Counted from the first letter of the stretch, positions 35,961 to 45,642 are shown. The stretch: 64,000 bases of DNA from Oscillospiraceae bacterium (GCA_017435565.1 JAFSEU010000031.1:102645-166644); one strand, 5' to 3'. Notes: generated by a model not told the origin, from the sequence alone. Numbers and translations are program-made.

Positions 35961-36287
35961 ATTGATATTCAGTTTTGATTTTGCAAGGCTTAGCGGTCCG
36001 TTTGTGATGTCGCTTTACCGACAACCTGCGACCTGCGCATTACGAATGCGCTGCACTACCAACTGTGCTACACAAGCATTAATATTCAGTTTTGATTTTG
36101 CAAGGCTTAGCAGTCCGTTGTGATGTCGCTTTACCGACAACCTGCGACCTGCGCATTACGAATGCGCTGCACTACCAACTGTGCTACACAAGCATTATTC
36201 AATTTTAATTTTGCAAGGCTTAGCGGTCCGTTGTGATGTCGCTTTACCGACAACCCACGACCCGTGCATTATTGACAATACGCTTTA
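35961..36287 (-). repeat. Tandem array of 5' tRNA-Thr fragments
   Basis: Units of about 116 bp follow the intact tRNA. Two (36023-36077, 36139-36193) repeat its first 55 bases exactly, including the anticodon, and stop at the same T-loop position (GCAGGTT). Each is joined to a near-identical spacer that contains GCAAGGCTTAGC and GTCGCTTTACCGAC. A fourth, decayed copy starts at 36252. Confidence 0.88.
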
Positions 36288-36395
36288 CTGCAAGAAATAT
36301 AGTCGTCTTTCTCCGATTTGCTGTCGAAATACTTCTTATTTCTCACTCTGTGCTTCGCTCCCTTTTTCCGACACCGTCGGCGGTCGCTTACACAG

Positions 36396-36417
36396 CTACC
36401 AACTGAGCTATTCCAGC
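36396..36417 (-). pseudogene. 5' fragment of another tRNA
   Basis: On the - strand GCTGGAATAGCTCAGTTGGTAG matches the acceptor strand and D-arm half of a typical tRNA, then diverges. It adds to the tRNA debris outside the element. Confidence 0.6.
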
Positions 36418-36855
36418 ATATATTTATCAAAAAAATAACATTGTTATTATACACTAATGTCGTTATTTTGTCAAGTAAAATGGGCAAAAAAATAGCAGAG
36501 CCAAGCTCTGCGAAGATAATAAGAGATAAAAATATGTGTAGAACAAAAGAAAGGAGACAACAAAACGGATGTCAATAAAACAATTTATTTAACATCATTG
36601 ATATTATAATTCATTTTTGCAAAATTGTCAATGGTTTCGGTACTTTTCGGGCATATTTTGTAATTTGTCACAAGTTTGGAATTGAGATATTGAGCACTTT
36701 TCACATAACAATAATCTACTGCTGTATGCGTTCAAATCCGCAGAGAAATACTGTATCGGTTTTATCAGCGGCAACAATTCAATCAATAAAACCGGACTTC
36801 TCTGCGCATTTCAAGGCATAGTCGGGGCAGGCGTATCCCGCCCCTGATGCCGATG
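36418..36855. other. Gene-free AT-rich region with two hairpins
   Basis: Nothing that looks like an intact gene. A long hairpin is formed by GCAGAGAA...CGGTTTTAT with ATAAAACCG...TTCTCTGC (about 36737-36810), followed by a GGGGC/GCCCC hairpin near 36825-36845. They may belong to the 3' untranslated part of the small membrane gene at 36856. Confidence 0.4.
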
Positions 36856-37068
36856 TTAGCTATTGGTTGCTTCTACAAGGCTATCATGCCTGAACAGCAG
36901 AGAAATACACCAAATCGCCGAAAGAGCAACCAGGATGTAAATGGTTCTGCTCAAAACAGCGCCTGCTCCTCCAAAAAGCCACGCAACCAAATCGAAGCTG
37001 AAAATTCCTACGAGACCCCAGTTGAGCCCGCCGATTATCAGCAAAACGAGTGCGATTTTATCCCACAT
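36856..37068 (-). CDS. DUF378-family small membrane protein
   Basis: A 70-residue protein with two membrane helices and the family's conserved centre, IIGGLNWGLVGIFSFDLVA, then a second helix with an intervening Gly-rich turn. Function is unknown for the whole family. The ATG at 37068 (MWDK) is chosen because GGAG lies six bases upstream; the ATG at 37080 has no ribosome site. Confidence 0.85.
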   Translation of the reverse strand: MWDKIALVLLIIGGLNWGLVGIFSFDLVAWLFGGAGAVLSRTIYILVALSAIWCISLLFRHDSLVEATNS

Positions 37069-37216
37069 ATTTTTCTCCATACTGCATCATCTTATAACAC
37101 AGTGCCGCATTTTACGGCAAGCGGCTTGCCAATCATAGCAGAAATTGTTGTGTAACATTTCTGTTTTTATTTTCACCGTAAATTACAGTACTATACCTTA
37201 CTTTTTTTTCCAAAAA

Positions 37217-37247
37217 AAGACCGAATGTGCAAAACACATTCGGTCTT
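37217..37247 (-). terminator. Terminator of the GH48 gene
   Basis: A 13-bp stem (37217-37229 with 37235-37247), 5-nt loop, followed on the - strand by seven T. Confidence 0.93.
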
Positions 37248-37279
37248 AATTTTATACTGTATATCAATTATTTTATTGA

Positions 37280-39682
37280 TTATACGGGAAGAGTTGTGAT
37301 AACCTTCAATGCATATCTTGTGATGATTGTAGCATCGATAGAGTTAACAACGCCGTCCTGGTTAACGTCGCCGACCTTCTGAGCATCAGCGCTGAGTGAA
37401 ATAACCTTGAGTGAATGTCTTGTAACCATTGTAGCATCGATAGAGTTAACAACGCCGTCAAAGTTTACATCGCCCCAAAGGAAGTCGTCTCCGCCGGGAG
37501 TCTCTTCAGGGAAGAGAACTGCCATTGTACCAAGAGCCATAAGCATATCGCCTGCGTGCCAGAATCTGTGGAGATAGTACTGGTAGCCTTCAGTTGAACC
37601 TGTAGTATCATATTCAGCCTTGATTTCCTGGTATCTTTCAACCTTTTCGTATTCTGTACGGATGCTGGAGAATGTAGCGCCGTTTACGAGCGGGTCACCG
37701 TTAGGCATTTTGCCTGTATAAGATGTAGGAATGTAAACTACCTGTGTGAACATACGAGAATAGCTGCCGTTGGATTCAATACCGGAAACACCGATATCGT
37801 CACGGTTAAACGCCCAAGCTCTGTCGATAAGCTTCTTAGCAACGTCAAATGCCTCATCACCGAGAGCATCGTCAGTTGTATCAGCTGTCAAATCTGTAGC
37901 AGCTGCATACCAAAGCAATGTGTTAGCAAGTGAAGAAACACATCCGATGTCGGAAGCTGTGTAGTAAGTGATTTCGCAAGCACTTACTGAGCTGGTTGCA
38001 GGCTTTGAACCGGTCCATGTAGCGGGAGCGCCGGACCAATTAAGACCGCCGGGGATAGCATAGTCAATGCCTTCGATTTCAACTGCTGCTTCTGCTTCAG
38101 CATCCCACAAGCACTCGTCTACGAAGAACTGTACCCAAGAAGGAAGTACGGAAGCAAGCTGCTCGTTAGCCTTGTCAGCATAAGCGTTTGAACCTGCGTC
38201 CTGAATTGTGTAATAGTAGAGCTCAGCAAGTCTCTGAGTAGCCCATACCTGGTTACCGATCCAGTGGTTGGAACCGGGGTCAGCGTATACAGGGTGCTCT
38301 ACATAAACCATATCATAGAATGTTGTTGCACCTGTTTCATAAGGTGAGTAGTTACCCTTATAGCAGTTGGAAGCACCACCTGCGAAAGGACCTTCAGCGG
38401 ACTGGAGCCACTGGAAGAACTCAAGCTGACGTGTGAGCGATGTAGCCCAGTCAGTTGTAGCGTTGGAAGCCTTCATACCGCTGTTGATACCGGAATCAAC
38501 AAGACAAGCGTAAGCCTGAAGCGGGTTCTGATAGAAGTAGTGAGCGTGTGAGCAACCGATCTTCCATTTCCAAGAACCGTCAAGTGCGCCGCCCCAAGAT
38601 GTGTACCAAGCCATAAGGTAGTGGCAGCTGTCATATGTGCTGCTTGTCTTAGCACTCTTGGATTCGCATCCGATAGGCTTGTAGTACTTATCAAACATAT
38701 CGCCACGCAGCCAGTCAGACATCTTACCAGCATCGGAAGCAACGGAAGAATAACCGTCTACACCATATCTGCTTGCAAAGTAAACACCCTGAATTGCACG
38801 ACCTTCAGCGTCAGGAGCGTTTGTATAACGCCACTGCTTAGCAGGATTCGATTCGCAGTTGAATACAGCGATGATACCACGGTTAGTAGCACCGTATTCG
38901 AGTGTTTCAACAGAGGGGTGAGGAACTGTTTCGAAACAGGATTCCTGTTCACCACGCTGGAATGTGTTGATGAATGTAAACTGACCAAGCTCTGCACCTG
39001 ACTTGAAACGTCCGGAATAACCGTACCAGTCGTCAACGTCAGCGAGCCAATGGAGAAGATAAACACCGGTGTCAGAGCCGTAAGCTGTCTTAAAGGTGGT
39101 GTACAGCGGGTCTGAACCTGTATTGTTTGTGTCTGTACCGGAGGGGTACAACTCGGGAGTAGCAACCTCGTCAGAGCTGTACTGAGCAGAAGGTGTGCCG
39201 TTTCCGAACCAGCCTGTCTGAACAGACTTTGTGGTAGCTGTTGATGTATCCTTCCAGCCGGGAACCATATATTCCATTGTTTCCCATGCCTTGGAAAGGT
39301 CACCGGTTGTGCCGTAGCCTGAATTGTTTTCAACAATGTAGTCTCTCATTGCTGCAATCCAAACAAGGTAGGACATAGCCTCGGATGTGGTCAGATGACC
39401 GTAGTCGGGAGCTTCAACGCAGACTTCTTCAACTGAGTGGTAAGGAATTCCGAAACCACCGGAAACTGTGCTGTTCGAGCTAAGGTATCCGTTTGCCTGA
39501 CCGTTTGTGAGAACGTCAGTATAAAGGGACATAAAGCGAGCAGTGTATGAAGTATCTGTTCCGTCGAAATTCTCGGGGATTTTTCTTCTGCCGTCGTAAG
39601 CGCTTGCAACGGGTGTAGCAGCACTTGCTACCATAGCTGCAGCAGAAGCAGCAGCGATAAGTCTGCTGAGTTTGATTTTCAT
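37280..39682 (-). CDS. Secreted GH48 exocellulase with C-terminal dockerin
   Basis: GH48 reducing-end cellobiohydrolases are the main processive cellulases of cellulosomes. The 800-residue protein has a signal peptide (1-28), a GH48 catalytic domain (about 38-715) with EVCVEAPDYGHLTTSEA (catalytic Glu region), YAYWWLAR-like segments and MWYTSWGG-type aromatic strings, and a dockerin (about 735-800) with GDVNFDGVVNSIDATMVTRH and GDVNQDGVVNSIDATIITRY. This dockerin differs clearly from those of the two enzymes in the mobile element. GAGGAG is ten bases ahead of the ATG. It has a consensus promoter and its own terminator. Confidence 0.95.
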   Translation of the reverse strand: MKIKLSRLIAAASAAAMVASAATPVASAYDGRRKIPENFDGTDTSYTARFMSLYTDVLTNGQANGYLSSNSTVSGGFGIPYHSVEEVCVEAPDYGHLTTSEAMSYLVWIAAMRDYIVENNSGYGTTGDLSKAWETMEYMVPGWKDTSTATTKSVQTGWFGNGTPSAQYSSDEVATPELYPSGTDTNNTGSDPLYTTFKTAYGSDTGVYLLHWLADVDDWYGYSGRFKSGAELGQFTFINTFQRGEQESCFETVPHPSVETLEYGATNRGIIAVFNCESNPAKQWRYTNAPDAEGRAIQGVYFASRYGVDGYSSVASDAGKMSDWLRGDMFDKYYKPIGCESKSAKTSSTYDSCHYLMAWYTSWGGALDGSWKWKIGCSHAHYFYQNPLQAYACLVDSGINSGMKASNATTDWATSLTRQLEFFQWLQSAEGPFAGGASNCYKGNYSPYETGATTFYDMVYVEHPVYADPGSNHWIGNQVWATQRLAELYYYTIQDAGSNAYADKANEQLASVLPSWVQFFVDECLWDAEAEAAVEIEGIDYAIPGGLNWSGAPATWTGSKPATSSVSACEITYYTASDIGCVSSLANTLLWYAAATDLTADTTDDALGDEAFDVAKKLIDRAWAFNRDDIGVSGIESNGSYSRMFTQVVYIPTSYTGKMPNGDPLVNGATFSSIRTEYEKVERYQEIKAEYDTTGSTEGYQYYLHRFWHAGDMLMALGTMAVLFPEETPGGDDFLWGDVNFDGVVNSIDATMVTRHSLKVISLSADAQKVGDVNQDGVVNSIDATIITRYALKVITTLPV

Positions 39683-39827
39683 AACTTCTTTTCTCCTCTC
39701 AAAAAGTATAAATTTGTCGAAGACATATACCGCCGATAATCATATCGCGCCGGCATTTGTCAATGAACCGTAATAATCGTATTGTGGCATATGTACAGAC
39801 AAAATACCACTCTACTTTTATACCATA

Positions 39828-39856
39828 ATTATACTGATTCCAATTCAAAGTGTCAA
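39828..39856 (-). promoter_or_regulatory. Consensus promoter of the GH48 gene
   Basis: On the - strand TTGACA (39851-39856), 17-bp spacer, TATAAT (39828-39833), giving a leader of about 140 bases before the start at 39682. Confidence 0.9.
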
Positions 39857-40190
39857 GCAAATAACCGTTTTTTTTCACCATGAAAACGATATTTGTAAGC
39901 TTTTTACAAAAACAGCACTCAAGATTTGGGCAAGTTGACTTGCACAAAAATATTAAATTAAAGAATATTTTAAGGTTAAAAATGTACAATCGGATTATAT
40001 TATGCGCAAATGTGTGAAATCGAAAACTTTTCTGTGTTTGTAACATATTATTAACAATTGTGGCAGGCTATTTTGATATAATATTTTGTATATAGGTTCA
40101 TCTCATCGGACAACGTATTTTTGCGATGAGTTTCATCCGCATATAGCTATATTAAATAGTACAATATTCTTAAATACCACACGAAAGGAG
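39857..40190. other. AT-rich intergenic region before the ABC operon
   Basis: No gene. A TATAAT at 40077-40082 is the likely -10 box of the rightward ABC operon, without a good -35. A hairpin CTCATCG/CGATGAG (about 40104-40132) lies in the leader, and AAAGGAG is at 40184-40190. Confidence 0.4.
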
Positions 40191-40230
40191 CTTGTGTGCT
40201 CCGATTTTGATCGGGCTCACACTAATCGGT

Positions 40231-41166
40231 ATGATTGAAATTAAAAATCTCACCAAAATTTACGGCGATATCATTGCCGTAGACGATCTTTCGTTTACCG
40301 TAAATGATAATGAAGTTCTTGGCTTTCTCGGCCCGAACGGTGCCGGAAAATCGACAACAATGAATATCATTACAGGATATCTCCCCGCCACCTCGGGCGA
40401 TGTTCTCGTTGATGGAATTGACATTTCCAAGAATCCTATGGAAGTGCGCCGCAAAATCGGATATCTTCCCGAACAGCCCCCCGTATATATGGATATGAGG
40501 GTGCGCGAATATCTTGATTTCTGCGCAGGCATCAAGGGGATTCCCGCAAAGGATATCAAAAAGAGCGTCGAAAAGGCTATGTCACTTCTCAAAATCACAG
40601 ACGTTCAGAAAAGGCTTATAAAGAACCTCTCAAAGGGTTATCGTCAGAGAGTCGGCTTTGCGCAGGCTATTCTTGCAGACCCCAAGGTTCTTATTCTCGA
40701 CGAGCCTACCGTAGGTCTTGACCCGAACCAGACGCTTGAAGTACGAAACGTTATAAGGTCACTCAAAAAAGACCGCACAATCATCTTCAGCTCACACATT
40801 CTGCAGGAAGTCAGTGCAGTCTGTGAAAGAGTTGTCATCATCGACAAGGGCAAGATCAAGGCAATAGATACGCCGTGGAATCTTGCGCACAATATGGACA
40901 AGCATTGTGTTTACAGCCTCAAAATTGAAGGCGACAAGGAAAAGGCATACGACCTTCTCAAAGGAGTGAACGGCGTAAGACAGGTTTATAACGTAACCGA
41001 ACTTGACGCGCGCACAAACCAGTTCAAGATTGACGTTTCCGACGAACGCGTGCGCAAGAGCGTGCTTAAAAAGCTGCTTGAATCAGAGTTTGAGCTTGTT
41101 GAATTTTCCGAAGAGAAAACAAGCCTTGAGGATGTATTCGTCAGCCTTACAGGAAAGAAAAAATAA
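40231..41166 (+). CDS. ABC transporter ATP-binding protein (GldA-like)
   Basis: The 311-residue ATPase has Walker A GPNGAGKST, signature LSKGYRQRVGFAQA, Walker B VLILDEP and H-loop SSHIL, with a C-terminal extra domain of about 90 residues as in GldA/NatA-type proteins. The family start MIEIKNLTKIYG points to the ATG at 40231, although the only good ribosome site (AAAGGAG) lies about 40 bases upstream; an inverted repeat in between could fold and bring the two together. It leads a five-gene run with a permease, an auxiliary protein and a DUF4340 protein. Substrate unknown. Confidence 0.88.
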   Translation: MIEIKNLTKIYGDIIAVDDLSFTVNDNEVLGFLGPNGAGKSTTMNIITGYLPATSGDVLVDGIDISKNPMEVRRKIGYLPEQPPVYMDMRVREYLDFCAGIKGIPAKDIKKSVEKAMSLLKITDVQKRLIKNLSKGYRQRVGFAQAILADPKVLILDEPTVGLDPNQTLEVRNVIRSLKKDRTIIFSSHILQEVSAVCERVVIIDKGKIKAIDTPWNLAHNMDKHCVYSLKIEGDKEKAYDLLKGVNGVRQVYNVTELDARTNQFKIDVSDERVRKSVLKKLLESEFELVEFSEEKTSLEDVFVSLTGKKK

Positions 41167-41246
41167 CAATTCATTTCCGGCAGCGCTGCCGCCGCAGATG
41201 CGTGCTGTCTGTTATATATCCGACACTGCGGAGAAACGAGGATTTT

Positions 41247-41981
41247 ATGCGTTACATATTCAAAAAAGAGTTGCAGTCATTCTTTTTTTCACCACTGATT
41301 TATGTGCTGAGTGCGATTTTTCTGTTCATTTTCGCACAAACATTCATAAACGTTATTACAACTACTGACAGCTCAATAAATGAGTTTACCTATGCCTATC
41401 ACATTCTTTATCAGAATATGTTCTATTTCATATTCCTGATACCTGCCTTGACAATGAAAACCTTCGCGGAAGAGCGCAGAGGCGGAACCGAAGTACTTCT
41501 TCTTTCGTCACCTATAAGCCTTTTTTCGGTCGTTGTCGGCAAATTTCTTGCTGTTGCGGTTGCATTTCTGTTTATGACCGCCCTTAGTCTGATTTTTCCT
41601 GTCATCATTGCTTCAAACGGCGTAATCGTCTGGTCCGGGCTCATTTGCGGATATATCGGCTTTATCGCATGGGGGCTCTGCCTTATTGCAGTCGGTATGC
41701 TTATGTCCTCTTTCACTGAAAACCAGGTAATCGCCGTTGTACTCGGAGAAGCTTGTATGCTCGGACTTTACCTTGTGGATGTGTTCAAGGAAAACGCTCT
41801 TATTTCCAACATCACTCCGCTTTACAATCTTCTTAATGCAATTTCCGCACAGGAAAGGTTCTTCAACTTTGCACTCGGCTGGTTCAGCCTTTCCGATTTG
41901 GTGTTCTACATTACATTTATGTGTGCAGCCTTAGGATTCACGATCATCTCGATTGACCAGAGAAGACGCTGCAGGGGGTAA
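41247..41981 (+). CDS. ABC transporter permease (GldF-like)
   Basis: A 244-residue permease with six membrane segments and the FAEERRGGTEVLLLSSPIS motif typical of GldF/NosY-type permeases. The ATG at 41247 (MRYIFKKEL) is chosen over the upstream in-frame codon at 41202 because the longer form adds an unlikely N-terminus. It partners the ATPase at 40231. Confidence 0.85.
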   Translation: MRYIFKKELQSFFFSPLIYVLSAIFLFIFAQTFINVITTTDSSINEFTYAYHILYQNMFYFIFLIPALTMKTFAEERRGGTEVLLLSSPISLFSVVVGKFLAVAVAFLFMTALSLIFPVIIASNGVIVWSGLICGYIGFIAWGLCLIAVGMLMSSFTENQVIAVVLGEACMLGLYLVDVFKENALISNITPLYNLLNAISAQERFFNFALGWFSLSDLVFYITFMCAALGFTIISIDQRRRCRG

Positions 41982-41987
41982 TTTAAA

Positions 41988-43604
41988 ATGAAAAATCAGA
42001 ATGATAAAGAAAAAGATTTGAAACTCGGTACCGAAACCGACGAGAATAACAATACCGACGAAATTTCTCAGCTTGCCGCTGAAGCCAACGAAAGCAACAA
42101 TATAAAAAACGTCGTCGAACCGAAGGAGCCAAAGGCCGAAACCAAGGATGAGCGCGCTCTGAGAGCAAAGAAAAACAAAACAAAGCTCAGAGCTCTTGCG
42201 GTTTCGCTTGTAATTGCCATTATTCTTGCGGCAATTCCGCTTAATCTGCTTGCAAATTCTCTCGGCATCTCATGGGATATGACTCCTGCAAAATACTATT
42301 CGCTGAATCAGACATCACAAAACGTTCTTTCAACTCTTAATCAGGATATAACAATATATTTCCTTTATGAGCTTGAGGATGTTGAAGCAAACAAGGACAC
42401 TCTTGTTCTGGCGAAGATTCTCAGACAATATGCAGAATACGAACACATCACGCTGATTGACTTTGATATTTCCGAAAGACCCGACCTTGCTTTGCAGGCA
42501 AACCCCGAAAACAACCTCATCCTTACCGAGGGTGATATTGTCGTTTCCGGAAACGGTCTTACAAAAAAGGTTTCTTCAGCAAATCTTTTTGAAAAAAACG
42601 AAACAACAAGCGCTCTCACATTCATCGGCGAAAACCATATTACAGGCGCAATTCAGTACTGCCTCAACGGCAAAGTGCCCACCATCTACTTCCTTGAAGG
42701 TCACGACGAGCGCAAATATGACGAGGACTACACAGGCGTTGTTGAACTCATCAGAGCAAACAGCTACGCTGTAAACACAGTAAACCTGTCCGAAGCCGAC
42801 GCTGTTCCGGATGACTGTAAAATCCTCATCGTTGCCGACCCTAAAAGCGATTTGACCGACGATGAGCTTGATAAGCTTGAAAAATATCTCGATAAGGGCG
42901 GAAACATCAATTTCCTTATGGCGCCAAATTCCGACGCAGTCAACTACACAAACTTTGAAATTCTTTTCAAACAGTTCGGTGTAGGTATGAACTATGACAC
43001 AATCGAAGAAACCGGCGCTGATAATTTTGCTTCCGAAAATCCTGCCAATATCAAGGTCGAATTTGTGGAAACTATGTACACAACACTCACGGAAGCGTTC
43101 ATTGACAGCGAGGTCGAATCATACTTCCCGAATTCACGAAGCATTTTCTTGGTAAACACAACAAATAACAAGAGCATAAAATCCGACCTTCTGCTAAAGT
43201 GCCTTGATGACGCAACCGCATTGACAGTACCTTGCGGCGGTATCAACAAGGACGTTGAAGAAGAATACAGCGTTCCCTATCTTGCATTTGCTTCCGAGGA
43301 TACCTCGCGCGGCGACGGTCTGAGCACAGCAAAAATAATTGTATACGGCTCTGCGGATTTTATCGACGATATGTACATTGAAAGTGAGCTTGTACAGGCT
43401 CCGATGCTTCTTTTCTTCAGCGGACTCACCTGGATGTATGATAATTCAGTTGATATGCTTATCGAGTCAAAGGTTCAGCGAGTTGATTCAATCACAATTA
43501 AAGACGATTCAAGTGCCGATACGCTCCTCGTTTTAATAGGTGCAGTTCCCGTGTGCGTAGCAATAGTCGGCTTTGTTGTGTGGACTAGGAGGCGCAATTC
43601 ATGA
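41988..43604 (+). CDS. GldG-like ABC-transporter auxiliary protein
   Basis: The 538-residue protein has an unusually long, charged cytoplasmic N-terminus (about 1-65), one membrane segment (about 68-92), a large extracellular domain of the ABC_transp_aux type (LTEGDIVV, YFLEGHDERKY, ILIVADPKSDLTDDELDKL) and a C-terminal membrane segment (about 510-532). In gliding Bacteroidetes such proteins belong to the GldAFG complex; in Firmicutes the role is unclear. It starts six bases after the permease and overlaps the next gene by four bases (ATGA). Confidence 0.82.
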   Translation: MKNQNDKEKDLKLGTETDENNNTDEISQLAAEANESNNIKNVVEPKEPKAETKDERALRAKKNKTKLRALAVSLVIAIILAAIPLNLLANSLGISWDMTPAKYYSLNQTSQNVLSTLNQDITIYFLYELEDVEANKDTLVLAKILRQYAEYEHITLIDFDISERPDLALQANPENNLILTEGDIVVSGNGLTKKVSSANLFEKNETTSALTFIGENHITGAIQYCLNGKVPTIYFLEGHDERKYDEDYTGVVELIRANSYAVNTVNLSEADAVPDDCKILIVADPKSDLTDDELDKLEKYLDKGGNINFLMAPNSDAVNYTNFEILFKQFGVGMNYDTIEETGADNFASENPANIKVEFVETMYTTLTEAFIDSEVESYFPNSRSIFLVNTTNNKSIKSDLLLKCLDDATALTVPCGGINKDVEEEYSVPYLAFASEDTSRGDGLSTAKIIVYGSADFIDDMYIESELVQAPMLLFFSGLTWMYDNSVDMLIESKVQRVDSITIKDDSSADTLLVLIGAVPVCVAIVGFVVWTRRRNS

Positions 43605-45079
43605 GAAAGCTTTCGGTTTATTCTAAAGCAATCATATGCCTTCTTGCCGTTTTTGCAATTTCACTTGTCTGCTACATATTTGCAGCTCATAAAAACGCCG
43701 AGGAAGAGCTTTCGCTTGCAATGGAATACGGCTCGGTGCCGCTGTTCTCTTTTGATGCCAACTCAACATTATCGGTTGAAATCGAAACTCCTGAGGACGG
43801 ATTATACCGCCTGTTTTACGAAAACAGCGACTGGACAATTGAAGATGTCAATTTTTCACCGAACGAAGCGGGAATTGAAAGCATTGTTACGATAATGAGT
43901 GCATTGTACTCTACCCGAACCATATCATTCGACGCTTCAAGCGAAAACCTTGCAATATACGGGCTCGATGAACCCACAAGAATAACCTGCCGTGTGTCCG
44001 GCGGTGCTGACTATACATTATATATAGGCGACACTACCCCCACAGGCGAAAACTATTACGCAATGCGTGAAGGCGAGGATTACATCTATCTTATCAGCGC
44101 CGAGGAGGGAGTTTATCTCGACGCAAGCCGCGACCTTCTGAAAGACCCCTATATCATCAACTACGGTACGATTTACAGCGACGTCACTTACCTCAAGCTC
44201 GACCGCGACGACGAAACTGTATTTGAACTTGAATACGGCGATACCTGGCAGAATTATCCTCTTCAGAATCGTTTGAGTACAAGCACGGCAGACCGTTGGA
44301 CTGCAATTTCGCCGATCGACTGGCCTATTCATTATTCCAACATAAGCACAATTGTTGACAATATGATAAGAGTTCAGGTTGCGGAGTTTGTCGAAGAGGA
44401 TTGTCAGAACCTCGAAAAATACGGTCTTGACGACCCGAAGTTCCGCCTTTCAATCGGTACCGACGACGGCGAAATGGTGGACATTGTATTCGGCAATCAG
44501 AATATTGACGGAACATATATCTACGCTATGTATGAGGATACAAAGCAGGTTGTGCTCTTCTCAATGTCGGATATGTACTTCCTTGAGTGCACTCCCGAGG
44601 AGATTTATAACCCCTATATCTACACTCTTCATATGCTTACCGATAACAACAATCAGACTGATATTGCCGAAATCGAGCTTACTCTCGACGGTCAGACACA
44701 TTATATAACCAACAACAGCTACGACGATATCAATGAATATACCTTTGATGGAATTGAGCTTTACAGCGACGTAATCGGAACCGCACTTTTTGAAGAACTC
44801 TTCTCGGCTCTGTCCTCATTCACCTTCTCGACAGTTGACGTTTCCGGCGAGAATGTGCAAAAAGGCGACGAGGTTTATTTCGGATACAATTACGTTTTGG
44901 CAAACGGCGAAGAAGTCAGCGTTGAGCTTTACGAAATTCCCGGCGAAGAGCTGCGCTACTACATCTTCTTGAACGACGAATATGTAAATCTTACAACCAG
45001 AGAAAGCGTAATCGATAGTGCTACCGGCGTCAGAGTGACCTGCAATGCACTTCTCAAGCATATCAGCGAAAATTATTGA
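43601..45079 (+). CDS. DUF4340-domain extracellular protein
   Basis: A 492-residue protein with an N-terminal membrane anchor (about 6-27) and a repeated beta-rich DUF4340 region: YGLDEPTRITCRV and YGLDDPKFRLSIG mark two copies about 160 residues apart, each followed by an IGDTTP- or FGNQNI-like turn. It is always found with GldG-like proteins, so it probably forms part of the same transporter complex on the outer face. The start overlaps the GldG-like stop by four bases. Confidence 0.8.
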   Translation: MRKLSVYSKAIICLLAVFAISLVCYIFAAHKNAEEELSLAMEYGSVPLFSFDANSTLSVEIETPEDGLYRLFYENSDWTIEDVNFSPNEAGIESIVTIMSALYSTRTISFDASSENLAIYGLDEPTRITCRVSGGADYTLYIGDTTPTGENYYAMREGEDYIYLISAEEGVYLDASRDLLKDPYIINYGTIYSDVTYLKLDRDDETVFELEYGDTWQNYPLQNRLSTSTADRWTAISPIDWPIHYSNISTIVDNMIRVQVAEFVEEDCQNLEKYGLDDPKFRLSIGTDDGEMVDIVFGNQNIDGTYIYAMYEDTKQVVLFSMSDMYFLECTPEEIYNPYIYTLHMLTDNNNQTDIAEIELTLDGQTHYITNNSYDDINEYTFDGIELYSDVIGTALFEELFSALSSFTFSTVDVSGENVQKGDEVYFGYNYVLANGEEVSVELYEIPGEELRYYIFLNDEYVNLTTRESVIDSATGVRVTCNALLKHISENY

Positions 45080-45106
45080 TAAAAATATCGGAAAGGCTTG
45101 ATTATA

Positions 45107-45601
45107 ATGTCTGACATTCGTGTTTTTCTCTCAGAAGACGCCGAATCCTACTCATTAAAAGCAGGTGCTCTGTTTACGCAGGGCTATAATTGCAGTCAGG
45201 CGGTGCTTCTGGCATTTTCAGACGAACTCGGTCTTTCACAAAGCACGGCGGCAGCGCTTTCTTCGTCATTCGGCGGCGGAATGGGTCGTCTGCGTGAGGT
45301 TTGCGGCGCCGTCAGCGGAATGTTTATGGTAATAGGTCTGTGCTTTGGTTACACCACACCCGACTGTCAAAGCGCCAAAGCAGAGCACTACAAACGAATT
45401 CAGGAGCTTGCTTCCCAATTCAAATGCGAAAATGGCAGCATAGTGTGCCGTGAGCTTCTCTTTTTAAATCAATCGGGTGCAAGCGACCCTACCCCCGAGC
45501 TCCGCACAAAGGAATATTACAAAAAACGCCCCTGCAGAGAGCTTGTTGAATTCGCAGCACTCATCACAGCGCAATACATTATAAACAATACGGAAAAATA
45601 A
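45107..45601 (+). CDS. C_GCAxxG_C_C family redox-type protein
   Basis: A 164-residue protein carrying the name-giving spaced cysteines: the YNCSQAV region, VCGAVSGM (the CGAxxG core), DCQSAK and IVCRELL. The cysteine pattern suggests metal or disulfide chemistry but no function is proved. The ATG at 45107 is preferred over the in-frame TTG at 45098. It is the last gene of the ABC operon run, 27 bases after the DUF4340 gene. Confidence 0.82.
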   Translation: MSDIRVFLSEDAESYSLKAGALFTQGYNCSQAVLLAFSDELGLSQSTAAALSSSFGGGMGRLREVCGAVSGMFMVIGLCFGYTTPDCQSAKAEHYKRIQELASQFKCENGSIVCRELLFLNQSGASDPTPELRTKEYYKKRPCRELVEFAALITAQYIINNTEK

Positions 45602-45603
45602 AC

Positions 45604-45642
45604 AAACGGTCGATATGCACAACGCATATCGACCGTTTTATA
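45604..45642. terminator. Bidirectional terminator between the ABC operon and metK
   Basis: A 15-bp stem (45604-45618 with 45624-45638) with a 5-nt loop, A-tract before and T-tract after. Confidence 0.9.

Noticed and set aside
35961..36260. Regular repeats that could be mistaken for a CRISPR array
   Set aside because: Units are about 116 bp, both repeat and spacer are nearly identical, and each repeat is the 5' part of tRNA-Thr. No cas genes are nearby.
36730..36855. Protein-like reading after the DUF378 gene on the - strand (GYACPDYALKCAEKSG)
   Set aside because: It contains an in-frame stop and is out of frame with DUF378; the region is better explained by paired hairpin arms.
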